Counted from the stretch's first letter, positions 16,559 through 24,473 are shown. The stretch is DNA of 32,439 nucleotides from Streptomyces albus subsp. chlorinus (GCF_013302895.1 NZ_VJOK01000001.1:2232718-2265156); one strand, 5' to 3'. Translations and numbers: made by a program. Notes: generated from the letters alone by a model not told the origin.

Positions 16559-16593
16559 CCAGAAGAGGTTCTCATCCACAAGGGGGATTCACG

Positions 16594-17358
16594 ATGCGAT
16601 TCACACTTCTCGGCTCTGTAGAAGCGATCAACGGTGACCATTTCTGTACACCGTCGGCTCCAAAAGTGCGGCAAGTACTGGCGCTTCTGCTCCTGCGCGC
16701 CAGCCGCCTGGTTCGCGTGGATTCGGTCATCGAGGAGCTCTGGTGTGATTCACCGCCGAAGAGCGCGATGACCACCGCGCAGACCTACATCTACCACCTC
16801 CGAAAAATGCTCGAACGGGAGGGGGTGGCGGAACACGGGGACGAAATTCTCCAGACCCAGCCGTTCGGCTATCTCCTGAAGCTCGACCCGCAGACCATCG
16901 ACGCCTGGTCCTTCGAGAAGCTCGCCGCCGAGGGGCAGGCCGAGCTGAAGGCGGGCCGGCCGGAGCAGGCCGCCGCCAAGCTGGCCCAGGCCCTGAAGCT
17001 GTGGACGGGCCCGCCGCTGGGGAACGTCGACTGCGGCCCCGTGCTGAGCGCGTACGCCGTGCAACTGGAGGAGCAGCGCCTCCAGGTGCTGCAACAACGC
17101 ATCGAGGCGGAGCTCCAGCTCGGCAGAGAAGGCGAGCTGGTCGGAGAACTCAGGCGCCTCGTCGCCGAGAACCCGCTCAACGAGTGGTTCCACGGCCGGC
17201 TCATCCGGGCACTCCAGGCAATGGGGCGACGCAACGAGGCCCTCCAGGTCTACCAGAAACTACGGGTGACACTGAGCGACGAGATCGGTTTAAGCCCGTC
17301 GGTGGAGCTTCAGCGCATACACCAGGGACTCCTGACGGACGACAAGGTCCTGCCCTGA
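16594..17358 (+). CDS. SARP-family pathway activator
   Basis: 254 residues, the size of ActII-ORF4 and DnrI. An OmpR-type winged helix (about 1-95; MRFTLLGSVEAINGD, KVRQVLALLLLRASRLV, TAQTYIYHLRKML) is followed by a bacterial transcriptional activation domain (about 100-250; YQKLRVTLSDEIG near the end). Such proteins bind 11-bp-spaced direct repeats and recruit RNA polymerase to biosynthetic promoters. ATG 16594 has AAGGGGG seven bases upstream; an in-frame TTG at 16513 is less likely. Codon 233 (17290-17292) is TTA, so translation should need the bldA tRNA, tying expression to development. It is the likely activator of the PKS operon. Confidence 0.93.
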   Translation: MRFTLLGSVEAINGDHFCTPSAPKVRQVLALLLLRASRLVRVDSVIEELWCDSPPKSAMTTAQTYIYHLRKMLEREGVAEHGDEILQTQPFGYLLKLDPQTIDAWSFEKLAAEGQAELKAGRPEQAAAKLAQALKLWTGPPLGNVDCGPVLSAYAVQLEEQRLQVLQQRIEAELQLGREGELVGELRRLVAENPLNEWFHGRLIRALQAMGRRNEALQVYQKLRVTLSDEIGLSPSVELQRIHQGLLTDDKVLP

Positions 17359-17386
17359 ACCTCCAGCAGATAAGAACACCTGAACA

Positions 17387-17412
17387 GTACAGTGCTCACC
17401 GTACCTGAACAG
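17387..17412 (-). promoter_or_regulatory. Probable TetR-family operator, copy 2
   Basis: The complement reads CTGTTCAGGTACGG then TGAGCACTGTAC and matches 1086-1111 at 21 of 26 positions, including CTGTTCA, GTGAGCA and TGTAC in fixed spacing. It ends 25 bp before the TetR start codon, as expected for autoregulation. ACCTGAACAG is also directly repeated (17378-17387, 17403-17412). Confidence 0.7.
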
Positions 17413-17437
17413 CGTTCGACGCTCAAGGGGTCCTCCC

Positions 17438-18208
17438 ATGTATCCTCGGCGCATGGCCAGGACGGACCACCGGGACAACGCAGCTGACGGCGCTGACTCT
17501 CTCACTCCGCCCTGGGAGCAGCGGCGTCTCGCCAAACGCCCTGCTCCCAAGCGGAAACCCCTCACGCTCCAGACGATCATCGATGGCGCCCTCGCCGTGC
17601 TGGACCGGGAAGGGCTCGAAGTCCTGAGCATGCGGAAGGTGGCCGCCGAGGTGGGCGTCGCCGTCTCCGCTCTCTACGCGCACGTCCGCGACAAGGACGA
17701 GCTGCTCCAGGTCATGTACGAGCACGTCTACACGCGGTTCAGCGTGCCCGACCCGGACCCGGACAACTGGCAGGAGCAGGTCAGGGAGTTGGCCCGGCAG
17801 CTGCGCCGGCTGCTGCTCTCGCACCGCGACATGGCCCGGATCTCCATGGGGCGCTTCCCGGCGGGACCCAACCTGGTCGTCCAACTGGAGCGCATGCTCG
17901 CGCTGTTCCTGGCCGCGGGGCTGCCCGCGCCGATCGCCACCAAGGCGGGCGACATGCTGTCGCTGCTCGTCGAAGGCGTCGTGCTGGAGACGGACATGTG
18001 GCACGAGCGGGGCATCGACGACGAGTCCGACGAGGAGATCCGCACCTACTTCGCGGAGCTGCCCAAGGAGAGGTTCCCCAAGCTCTCCGAACACGGTCCG
18101 GCGATGTTCGCCGACTCCCCCGAGTCCCGCTTCGAGGTCTTCCTCGACGTCTTCATCAGCGGCCTGGCCTCCTACCGGCAGTCGGGCTCGGTGCCGTCCC
18201 AGCAGTGA
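17438..18208 (+). CDS. TetR/AcrR-family transcriptional repressor
   Basis: 256 residues. After a basic N-terminal tail (about 1-42) comes the helix-turn-helix (TLQTIIDGALAVLDREGLE, MRKVAAEVGVAVSALYAHV, residues 43-83), then a ligand domain of the TetR C-terminal type. Relatives in aromatic polyketide clusters respond to the product or an intermediate and often control export. No exporter lies in this window, so its target may be elsewhere or may be the PPOX operon. ATG 17438 has AAGGGG eight bases upstream; ATG 17453 is an alternative. It lies 79 bp after the SARP gene, same strand, but has its own operator. Confidence 0.9.
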   Translation: MYPRRMARTDHRDNAADGADSLTPPWEQRRLAKRPAPKRKPLTLQTIIDGALAVLDREGLEVLSMRKVAAEVGVAVSALYAHVRDKDELLQVMYEHVYTRFSVPDPDPDNWQEQVRELARQLRRLLLSHRDMARISMGRFPAGPNLVVQLERMLALFLAAGLPAPIATKAGDMLSLLVEGVVLETDMWHERGIDDESDEEIRTYFAELPKERFPKLSEHGPAMFADSPESRFEVFLDVFISGLASYRQSGSVPSQQ

Positions 18209-18212
18209 TACC

Positions 18213-18232
18213 GGGCGGTGCGGCAGCCGCCC
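18213..18232 (+). terminator. Hairpin after the TetR gene
   Basis: GGGCGG (18213-18218) and CCGCCC (18227-18232) pair around an 8-nt loop, starting four bases after the TetR stop. It separates the TetR gene from the cupin gene. Confidence 0.5.
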
Positions 18233-18400
18233 CTCTCCCACCACCGCCGACGTCTCCCCGCCCGCCCCGGCGGGCTCTGCCGAGGGCCGGTCGTCCATTG
18301 AGCCGTCCTCAAGCCCCCACCGGCAAGGTGAAGCGCCGGAGAGGCACTGGACGCCGCCGTGCCGGCACGGGCGGCCGGAGACGAGGAGAGTGGTGCTCAC

Positions 18401-18835
18401 ATGAACGCAGAGAGGCAGAAGGTATCGGCCTCCGACATCGAACCGAACCGCCGGCGCGGCGGTGACCTCCGTCTGACGCTGGGGCCCAGGACGGTCGGAT
18501 CGACGTCCGGCTTCGGCGGGTTCCTCCGGCTCCGGCCCGGTGAGGTGATCACCGAGCACTACCACCCGTACTCCGAGGAGTTCCTCCACGTCACCGCGGG
18601 AGACATGGAGATGAGCCTGGACGGGGAGAAGGTGGCGCTGCGGGCGGGCGACTCCCTGATGGTGCCGATCGGGGTCCGGCACCGCCTGGTCAACACCGGC
18701 ACCACGGAAGCGAGCGCGGTCTTCCACCTCTCCCCGCTGGCGCCCCGCCCCGAGCTGGGGCACGTGGACACCGAGCAGCCGGTCGACTCCGCCCAGCCGC
18801 ACATCCCGGTGGGCGAGGCGCCAGGGAACAACTGA
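18401..18835 (+). CDS. TcmJ-type cupin, probable polyketide cyclase
   Basis: 144 residues, single cupin domain. Motif 1 is GEVITEHYHPYSEEFLHVTAG (H-x-H-x3-E present) and motif 2 is GDSLMVPIGVRHRLVN, so the metal-binding residues are complete. Cupins of the TcmJ/WhiE-II type assist ring closure in tetracenomycin, spore pigment and pentangular pathways, usually alongside a TcmI-type cyclase, which is present at 14890. The ATG at 18401 lies ten bases after GAGGAGAG. It is probably the right-hand boundary gene of the cluster; what follows is not biosynthetic. Confidence 0.83.
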   Translation: MNAERQKVSASDIEPNRRRGGDLRLTLGPRTVGSTSGFGGFLRLRPGEVITEHYHPYSEEFLHVTAGDMEMSLDGEKVALRAGDSLMVPIGVRHRLVNTGTTEASAVFHLSPLAPRPELGHVDTEQPVDSAQPHIPVGEAPGNN

Positions 18836-18859
18836 CGCCCCCGTGCGTGGTGCGGCCCG

Positions 18860-19399
18860 CTACGCGGTCGCCGGGGCGTGGGCCGCCGCGGCGCGGGCCG
18901 CCGACGGGAGGTCGCCGCCGGTCTTCCGGGAGTAGTGGTCGATCTTGTAGTCGAGGACCTCGAGGGTGTCGCGCAGCTCCGCGATCCGTTCGAGCACGTC
19001 CCGCCGCGTCTCCTCCAGCAGGGCCTGGCGCTCGGGGAAGGTCCTCTCGCCCTCGCGGACCAGTTCGGCGTAGCGCACCATGTCCGCGACGGTCATACCG
19101 GTACGCCGCAGCTTGCCGACCAGGTCCAGCCAGTCCAGGTCGCGGTTGCTGAAGCGGCGCTGGCCCGTGTGGGACCTGTCCACGTGCGGCATCAGGCCGA
19201 TCCGCTCGTACCAGCGCAGGGTGTGCGCGCTCAGCCCGGTGGTCGCGGCCACCTCGCTGATGGTGTAGCGGTCCTGTCCGTCCGGCCGCGGGTGCCGCCC
19301 GCCGGGCTCGGCGCACGGTGCGGGCCGCGGTGCGGGGCCCGCGGCGCGCGGGCTCTCGGTCGCGGTCGTCTCGTTAGCGGTCGTCTCGGTCACGGTCAC
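18860..19399 (-). CDS. MerR-family transcriptional regulator
   Basis: 179 residues. A disordered Thr/Pro-rich tail (about 1-43) precedes the MerR winged helix (YTISEVAATTGLSAHTLRWYERIGL, in residues 45-69, then HTGQRRFSNRDLDWLDLVGKLRRTGM) and a dimerisation coiled coil (LLEETRRDVLERIAELRDTLEVLDYKIDHY). The only Cys is in the tail, so it is not a thiol or metal sensor of the CueR/SoxR kind. It resembles the NmlR/AdhR-like group. The GTG start lies six bases after the -10 box, so the mRNA is predicted to be leaderless. It probably regulates itself and the dehydrogenase at 26202-27119. Confidence 0.88.
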   Translation of the reverse strand: MTVTETTANETTATESPRAAGPAPRPAPCAEPGGRHPRPDGQDRYTISEVAATTGLSAHTLRWYERIGLMPHVDRSHTGQRRFSNRDLDWLDLVGKLRRTGMTVADMVRYAELVREGERTFPERQALLEETRRDVLERIAELRDTLEVLDYKIDHYSRKTGGDLPSAARAAAAHAPATA

Positions 19400-19405
19400 A
19401 AGTGA

Positions 19406-19436
19406 ACGCTACGGAGTTGGAGCGCACTCCAAGCAA
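19406..19436 (-). promoter_or_regulatory. MerR-type promoter/operator, copy 1
   Basis: On the minus strand TTGCTT (19436-19431) and TAGCGT (19411-19406) are 19 bp apart, the over-long spacing of MerR-activated promoters. The spacer holds the perfect palindrome TTGGAG-N4-CTCCAA (19417-19432). It matches the site at 27126-27156 in box positions, palindrome and distance to the start codon. Confidence 0.75.
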
Positions 19437-19489
19437 GGGCAAAGGGAGGTCAAAATCCGCGTGGGAGAGCGGCCGTTAGGCTCGACGTC

Positions 19490-20305
19490 ATGGACAGCCT
19501 GCGGATGATCGAGACCTGGCCGGTGCCGACAGCGGCGGCGGCCGTCGTACGCGCGGACGGCACCGTGGCCGGGGCGCACGGCCCGGCCGCACAGCGCTTC
19601 GCGCTGGCCTCCGTCACCAAGCTGCTGACCGCGTACGCCGCGCTGATGGCGCTGGAGGAGGGCGCCGTCGAGCTGGACGAGCCCGCCGGACCCGAGGGCT
19701 CGACGGTGCGGCACCTGCTGGCGCACACCTCCGGGCTCGCCTTCGACGAGCAGCGGGCGATGGCCGCGCCCGGCACCCGGCGGATCTACTCCAACGCGGG
19801 GTTCGAGACGCTGGCCGACCACCTGGCCGAGGCGACCGGGATGCCCCTCGCGCAGTATCTGCGCGAGGGCGTGCTCGATCCGCTGGGAATGGCGTCCACC
19901 CAGCTGGCCGGCTCGGCCGCCAAGGACGCCGTCTCCACCTGCGAGGACCTGATGCGGTTCGCCGCCGAACTGCAGTCCCCCACCCTGCTGCACCCCTCGA
20001 CGGTGCGGGAGGCCACCTCGGTGGTCTTCCCCGGCCTGACCGGGGTGCTGCCCGGGTACGGGCACCAGAAGCCGAACGACTGGGGGCTGGGCTTCGAGAT
20101 CCGCGGTGGCAAGTCCCCGCACTGGACGGGTGCCTCCTCCTCGCCGCGCACGTTCGGCCACTTCGGGCAGTCGGGGACGTTCCTGTGGGTCGACCCGGAG
20201 GCGGGGGCCGCCTGCGTGGCGCTCACCGACCGCGCCTTCGGGCAGTGGGCGATCGAGGCGTGGACCCCGTTCACGGACGCGGTGCTGGCCGACCTGCGGG
20301 GCTGA
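19490..20305 (+). CDS. Beta-lactamase-fold serine hydrolase
   Basis: 271 residues of the class C beta-lactamase/DD-peptidase-like family. The nucleophile motif is S41-V-T-K, with Y100-S-N as the second motif and HFGQSG near the end as the third. There is no signal peptide or lipobox, so it is probably cytoplasmic and more likely an esterase than a cell-wall enzyme. TAGGCT (19477-19482) lies seven bases before the ATG, suggesting a leaderless transcript. It is divergent from the MerR gene and convergent with the pirin gene. Substrate unknown. Confidence 0.87.
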   Translation: MDSLRMIETWPVPTAAAAVVRADGTVAGAHGPAAQRFALASVTKLLTAYAALMALEEGAVELDEPAGPEGSTVRHLLAHTSGLAFDEQRAMAAPGTRRIYSNAGFETLADHLAEATGMPLAQYLREGVLDPLGMASTQLAGSAAKDAVSTCEDLMRFAAELQSPTLLHPSTVREATSVVFPGLTGVLPGYGHQKPNDWGLGFEIRGGKSPHWTGASSSPRTFGHFGQSGTFLWVDPEAGAACVALTDRAFGQWAIEAWTPFTDAVLADLRG

Positions 20306-20325
20306 CCCCGCCCCCCGCCCCGACG

Positions 20326-20343
20326 GCGGCCGGGCCCGGCCGC
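20326..20343. terminator. Perfect 18-bp palindrome at a convergent junction
   Basis: GCGGCCGGG and CCCGGCCGC are directly abutting perfect complements between the serine hydrolase stop and the pirin stop. It probably serves as a bidirectional terminator. Confidence 0.45.
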
Positions 20344-20344
20344 G

Positions 20345-21022
20345 TCAGCCGTAGGCGGGCTCGGCGTGCATCTCCCACATCAGCAGCTCGGCACCGTCCT
20401 GGGCGGCGCTCAGCACCAGGCCGGAGGTGTCGGTCAGGCGTGCCGCGTCGCCCTCGCCCAGTGCCGTGCCCTCCAGCAGCACCCGGCCGCGCACCACGTG
20501 GAGGTAGACGAAGGCCGCGTCGGGCACGGCGACGCGCTCCTCGCCGGCCGGCCGCCTCACGTGCAGTACCGCCTCGGTGCCTGGCAGCGCGAAAGGGGTG
20601 CGCTCGGCGATGCCGCGCACCACCTCGTAGGAGGGCTCGGTGCCGAACGCGCCGGGGACCAGCCACATCTGGACGAAGCGCAGCTCTCCCGTGCCCGCGT
20701 TGCGTTCGCTGTGCCGCACGCCGCTGCCCGCGCCGAGCCGCTGCACGTCCCCGGCGCGCACCACCGTCTCGTGCCCGGCCGAGTCCCGGTGCGCCAGCTC
20801 GCCCTCGATCACCCAGGTGACGATCTCGACGTCCCGGTGCGGGTGCTCCGCGAACCCGGCGCCGGGCGCCAGCCGCTCCTCGTTGCAGGCCACCAGCAGT
20901 CCGAAGCCGACGTTGTCGGGGTCGTAGAAGCCGGAGAACGAGAAGGCGTGCCGGGTCTCGATCCCGGCCTCCGCGTCGCCGCCCCGGTACCGGTCCCCGG
21001 CCCGCCACACCACCTGTGCCAT
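20345..21022 (-). CDS. Pirin-family (bicupin) protein
   Basis: 225 residues with two cupin halves. The N-terminal half has RHAFSFSGFYDP and the metal site H60-x-H62 in FAEHPHRDVEIVTWV, with RHSE later in the same domain. Pirins of this type include quercetin 2,3-dioxygenases and iron-dependent regulators. The C-terminal half (about 130-225) shows no metal ligands, as is usual. The ATG at 21022 starts MAQVVWR; longer open frame upstream overlaps the FasR region and is not used. It is divergent from fasR by 91 bp. Physiological role unknown. Confidence 0.87.
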   Translation of the reverse strand: MAQVVWRAGDRYRGGDAEAGIETRHAFSFSGFYDPDNVGFGLLVACNEERLAPGAGFAEHPHRDVEIVTWVIEGELAHRDSAGHETVVRAGDVQRLGAGSGVRHSERNAGTGELRFVQMWLVPGAFGTEPSYEVVRGIAERTPFALPGTEAVLHVRRPAGEERVAVPDAAFVYLHVVRGRVLLEGTALGEGDAARLTDTSGLVLSAAQDGAELLMWEMHAEPAYG

Positions 21023-21113
21023 GCGCTCCACGGTAGTCCCGGCCGCGCCCCCTCCGCCGTCCGCGGTCCGCCCCCGCGCCCGCCTGCCGAGTCCGGTAAG
21101 GCAGGCTTGTTCC

Positions 21114-22298
21114 GTGCCCCACGCCACAGACCCACCCCAGCACCCCCATCTGGCCACCCTGCGCCGGCTGGAGCAGTCCTCCGGGAAGCTCGCCGCCGCG
21201 GCGATCGCGCGCATGGACGAGCAGCTTCCCTGGTACCGCGCCATGCCGCCGGAGAACCGGTCGTGGATCGGCCTGGTCGCGCAGGCGGGCATCGCGGCCT
21301 TCACCGAGTGGTTCCGGCACCCGGAGACCACGCAGGCCATCAGCACCGACGTCTTCGGCACGGCGCCGCGCGAACTGACCCGCGCCATCACCCTGCGGCA
21401 GACCGTGGAGATGGTGCGCACCACGATCGAGGTCGTCGAGGCCGCCATCGACGAGGTGGCCGCGCCCGGCGACGAGGCGGTGCTGCGCGAGGCGCTGCTG
21501 GTGTACGCGCGGGAGATCGCCTTCGCCACCGCGCAGGTGTACGCGCAGGCCGCCGAGGCGCGCGGCGCCTGGGACGCGCGGCTGGAGTCGCTGGTGGTCA
21601 ACGCGGTGCTCTCCGGGGAGGCCGACGAGGGCGCCGTCTCCCGGGCCGCCGCGCTGGGCTGGAACTCCCCCGAGCACGTGGCCGTCGTGCTGGGCACCGC
21701 GCCCGACGGCGACAGCGAACTGACCGTCGAGGCGATCCGGCGCGCCTCCCGGCAGGCCAAGCTCCAGGTCCTCACCGGGGTGCTCGGCAGTCGGCTGGTG
21801 GTGATCGCGGGCGGCTCCGACGACCCGCTCAGGGCCGCCAAGTCGCTCATCGGCCCGTTCGCCGCGGGCCCCGTGGTGGCCGGGCCGGTGGTGGGCGACC
21901 TGCTGGCGGCGACCCGCTCGGCGCAGGCGGCGATGGCCGGGCTCAAGGCGTGCGCGGCCTGGCCCGACGCCCCCCGTCCGGTGCTCGCCGACGATCTGCT
22001 GCCGGAGCGCGCGATGGCCGGTGACCCGGTGGCGCGGAAGCTGCTGGTGGAGGAGATCTACAGACCGCTCGAGGAGGCCGGATCGGCGCTGCTGGAGACG
22101 CTCAGCGTCTATCTGGAGCAGGCGAGTAGCCTGGAGGGGGCCGCGCGGATGCTGTTCGTGCACCCCAACACCGTCCGCTACCGGCTGCGACGTGTGACGG
22201 ACGTCACCGGCTGGTCCCCGTCCGATGTGCGCTCCGCCTTCACGCTGCGTGTCGCGCTGATCCTGGGGCGTCTCGCCGACGCGGGCGGTCAGCCGTAA
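21114..22298 (+). CDS. fasR: PucR-type regulator of fatty acid synthesis (FasR)
   Basis: 394 residues from GTG 21114. A long N-terminal sensory/GGDEF-like region is followed by the PucR C-terminal helix-turn-helix (AARMLFVHPNTVRYRLRRVTDVTGWSP). In Streptomyces coelicolor the gene directly upstream of fabD encodes FasR, an activator of the fab operon; position, size and family match here. A longer frame to 21021 exists, but its added residues are Pro/Arg-rich and overlap the pirin promoter. It lies 100 bp before fabD on the same strand. Confidence 0.9.
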   Translation: MPHATDPPQHPHLATLRRLEQSSGKLAAAAIARMDEQLPWYRAMPPENRSWIGLVAQAGIAAFTEWFRHPETTQAISTDVFGTAPRELTRAITLRQTVEMVRTTIEVVEAAIDEVAAPGDEAVLREALLVYAREIAFATAQVYAQAAEARGAWDARLESLVVNAVLSGEADEGAVSRAAALGWNSPEHVAVVLGTAPDGDSELTVEAIRRASRQAKLQVLTGVLGSRLVVIAGGSDDPLRAAKSLIGPFAAGPVVAGPVVGDLLAATRSAQAAMAGLKACAAWPDAPRPVLADDLLPERAMAGDPVARKLLVEEIYRPLEEAGSALLETLSVYLEQASSLEGAARMLFVHPNTVRYRLRRVTDVTGWSPSDVRSAFTLRVALILGRLADAGGQP

Positions 22299-22313
22299 GC
22301 TGACGGGCGTCTT

Positions 22314-22330
22314 TTGTGGGGGAGCCACAA
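22314..22330 (+). promoter_or_regulatory. Palindrome upstream of fabD, candidate FasR site
   Basis: TTGTGG (22314-22319) and CCACAA (22325-22330) are perfect complements around GGGAG, in the 100-bp fasR-fabD gap. Position suggests an operator of the fab promoter; FasR as the binder is a guess. Confidence 0.45.
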
Positions 22331-22398
22331 TTCCCCTCCCCGTTCTTCGTCTCGGTCCCCACCGGCCGAGACCACTGTCCACAGGAGAGAGTGAAAGG

Positions 22399-23346
22399 GT
22401 GCTCGTACTCGTCGCTCCCGGCCAGGGTTCCCAGAAGCCCGGCCTGCTGACCCCCTGGCTGGAACTCCCCGGCGTCGCCGACCGGCTCGCCCAGTGGTCC
22501 GCCGCCATCGACCTCGACCTGGTGCACTACGGAACCGAGGCCGACGCCGACGCGATCCGTGACACGGCCGTGGCCCAGCCCCTGCTGGTCGCCACCAGCC
22601 TGCTGTCCGCCTTCGAACTGCTGGAGGGCGAGCCCTCCCAGGACGCGCCGGGCAAGGCCGCCCAGGTCGCCGCCTTCGCCGGGCACAGCGTGGGCGAGCT
22701 GACCGCCGCCGCGCTGACCGGTGTGCTCACCCCGCTGGAGGCGCTGCGCGTCGTGCGGGCCCGCGGCAAGGCGATGGCCGAGGCCGCCGCCGTCACCGAG
22801 ACCGGCATGTCGGCCGTGCTGGGCGGCGAGCCCGAGGCGGTCACCGCGCACCTGGCCAAGCTCGGCCTGACGCCGGCCAACATGAACGGCGCCGGCCAGA
22901 TCGTGGCCGCCGGCACCACCGAGCAGCTGGCGGCGCTGGCCGCGGACAAGCCGGAGAAGGCACGGGTCCTGCCGCTGAAGGTGGCCGGCGCCTTCCACAC
23001 CGACCACATGGCCCCCGCCCTGCCCGCCATGGAGGCGGCCGTACGGGACGTCACGCCGGGTACCCCGCTCACCCGCTACCTGTCCAACTATGACGGGCAG
23101 GTCGTCGACTCCGGTGCCGAGGTCGTCCGCCGTCTGGTGCGGCAGATCTCCGCCCCGGTGCGCTGGGACCTGTGCATGGACACCTTCCAGGAGCTGGGCG
23201 TCACCGCCCTCATCGAGCTGTGCCCCGGCGGCACCCTGACCGGGCTGGCCAAGCGCGCCCTGCCCCAGGTGGAGCGGCTGGCGCTCACGTCGCCCGACGA
23301 CCTCACCGCGGCCCGGGAGCTGTTCGCCGCGCACACATCCGCCTGA
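22399..23346 (+). CDS. fabD: Malonyl-CoA:ACP malonyltransferase
   Basis: 315 residues. It moves malonyl from CoA to ACP. The N-terminal VAPGQGSQKPG, nucleophile Ser97 in GHSVGE, and His200 in AFHTDHM are all present. GTG 22399 is the start, with GGAGAG about ten bases upstream. First gene of fabD-fabH-acpP-fabF. As the polyketide cluster in this window has no malonyltransferase, this enzyme probably serves both pathways, as known for type II PKS systems in Streptomyces. Confidence 0.96.
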   Translation: MLVLVAPGQGSQKPGLLTPWLELPGVADRLAQWSAAIDLDLVHYGTEADADAIRDTAVAQPLLVATSLLSAFELLEGEPSQDAPGKAAQVAAFAGHSVGELTAAALTGVLTPLEALRVVRARGKAMAEAAAVTETGMSAVLGGEPEAVTAHLAKLGLTPANMNGAGQIVAAGTTEQLAALAADKPEKARVLPLKVAGAFHTDHMAPALPAMEAAVRDVTPGTPLTRYLSNYDGQVVDSGAEVVRRLVRQISAPVRWDLCMDTFQELGVTALIELCPGGTLTGLAKRALPQVERLALTSPDDLTAARELFAAHTSA

Positions 23347-23368
23347 CCTCCAAGGAGTCCCGAGAAGC

Positions 23369-24403
23369 ATGACCGCGAAGATCAAGCCCGCGCAGGGCTC
23401 CCCGTACGCGCGGATTCTCGGCGTCGGCGGATACCGCCCGACCCGGGTGGTGCCGAACGAGGAGATCCTCAAGCACATCGACTCCTCCGACGAGTGGATC
23501 CGCTCCCGTTCGGGCATCGCCACCCGGCACTGGGCGGGCCCCGAGGAGACGGTCGCGGAGATGACCCTGGAGGCGGCGGGCAAGGCCGTCGCGAATGCCG
23601 GGATCGCCGCTTCCCAGGTGGACGCCGTCATCATCTCCACCGTCTCGCACTTCAAGCAGACCCCGGCCATCGCCACCGAGATCGCCGACCGGATGGGCGC
23701 GGGCAAGGCCGCGGCGTTCGACATCAACGCGGGCTGCGCGGGCTTCGGCTACGGCCTCACCCTCGCCAAGGGCCTGATCGTCGAGGGCAGCGCGCGGTAC
23801 GTGCTGGTGGTCGGCGCCGAGCGGCTGTCCGACCTGACGGACCTGACGGACCGCTCCACGGCGTTCCTGTTCGGCGACGGAGCCGGTGCCGTCATCGTCG
23901 GCCCCTCCGACGAGCCGGGCATCGGGCCCTCGGTGTGGGGCTCGGAGGGCGACAAGCGGGACGTCATCACGCAGACGGTGCCCTGGAGCGGCTACCGGGT
24001 GGGCGACGTGTCCCAGCTGCCGCTCGGCGAGGACGGTTCGCTGAAGTTCCCGGCGCTGCGCCAGGAGGGCCAGACGGTCTTCCGCTGGGCGGTCTTCGAG
24101 ATGGCGAAGGTCGCGCAGCAGGCGCTGGACGCCGCCGGGGTCGCGGCCGAGGACCTGGACGTCTTCATCCCCCACCAGGCGAACATGCGGATCATCGACT
24201 CGATGGTCAAAACCCTCAAGCTGCCCGAGCACGTCACGGTCGCCCGCGACGTGGAGACCACGGGCAACACCTCGGCTGCCTCCATCCCCCTGGCGATGGA
24301 GCGGCTGCTGGCGACGGGGAAGGCGAAGAGCGGGGACACCGCTCTGGTCATCGGCTTCGGGGCGGGTCTCGTCTACGCCGCCACGGTCGTTACCCTCCCC
24401 TAG
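23369..24403 (+). CDS. fabH: Beta-ketoacyl-ACP synthase III
   Basis: 344 residues. It starts fatty acid synthesis by condensing acyl-CoA with malonyl-ACP. The Cys-His-Asn triad is present: Cys123 in NAGCAGFGYG, His in PHQANMRI, Asn in TGNTSAAS. The ATG at 23369 lies behind AAGGAG, 22 bp after fabD. Standard member of the operon, with the branched-chain starters of Streptomyces expected. Confidence 0.96.
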   Translation: MTAKIKPAQGSPYARILGVGGYRPTRVVPNEEILKHIDSSDEWIRSRSGIATRHWAGPEETVAEMTLEAAGKAVANAGIAASQVDAVIISTVSHFKQTPAIATEIADRMGAGKAAAFDINAGCAGFGYGLTLAKGLIVEGSARYVLVVGAERLSDLTDLTDRSTAFLFGDGAGAVIVGPSDEPGIGPSVWGSEGDKRDVITQTVPWSGYRVGDVSQLPLGEDGSLKFPALRQEGQTVFRWAVFEMAKVAQQALDAAGVAAEDLDVFIPHQANMRIIDSMVKTLKLPEHVTVARDVETTGNTSAASIPLAMERLLATGKAKSGDTALVIGFGAGLVYAATVVTLP

Positions 24404-24473
24404 TCACAATCGAGCAGCCCCGTACGACAGGGTCGGGCGCTGCGGACTCACCGCACAACGAAGGAGCGCCGCC

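Larger units (their letters stand above)
15229..16593. other. 1.36-kb gene-free regulatory region
   Basis: No credible gene lies between the TcmI-type cyclase and the SARP activator, which are divergent. The open frames present are Arg/Pro/Ser-rich and lack ribosome sites. It holds an exact 11-bp-period direct repeat (15350-15370), a palindrome (15919-15936), a promoter-like pair (16052-16081) and a hairpin (16538-16556). On the minus strand TTTAGT (15302-15307) is a possible -10 for the PKS operon without a good -35, as in SARP-activated promoters. The part around 15.9-16.2 kb is noticeably richer in A/T than its surroundings. Confidence 0.6.
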
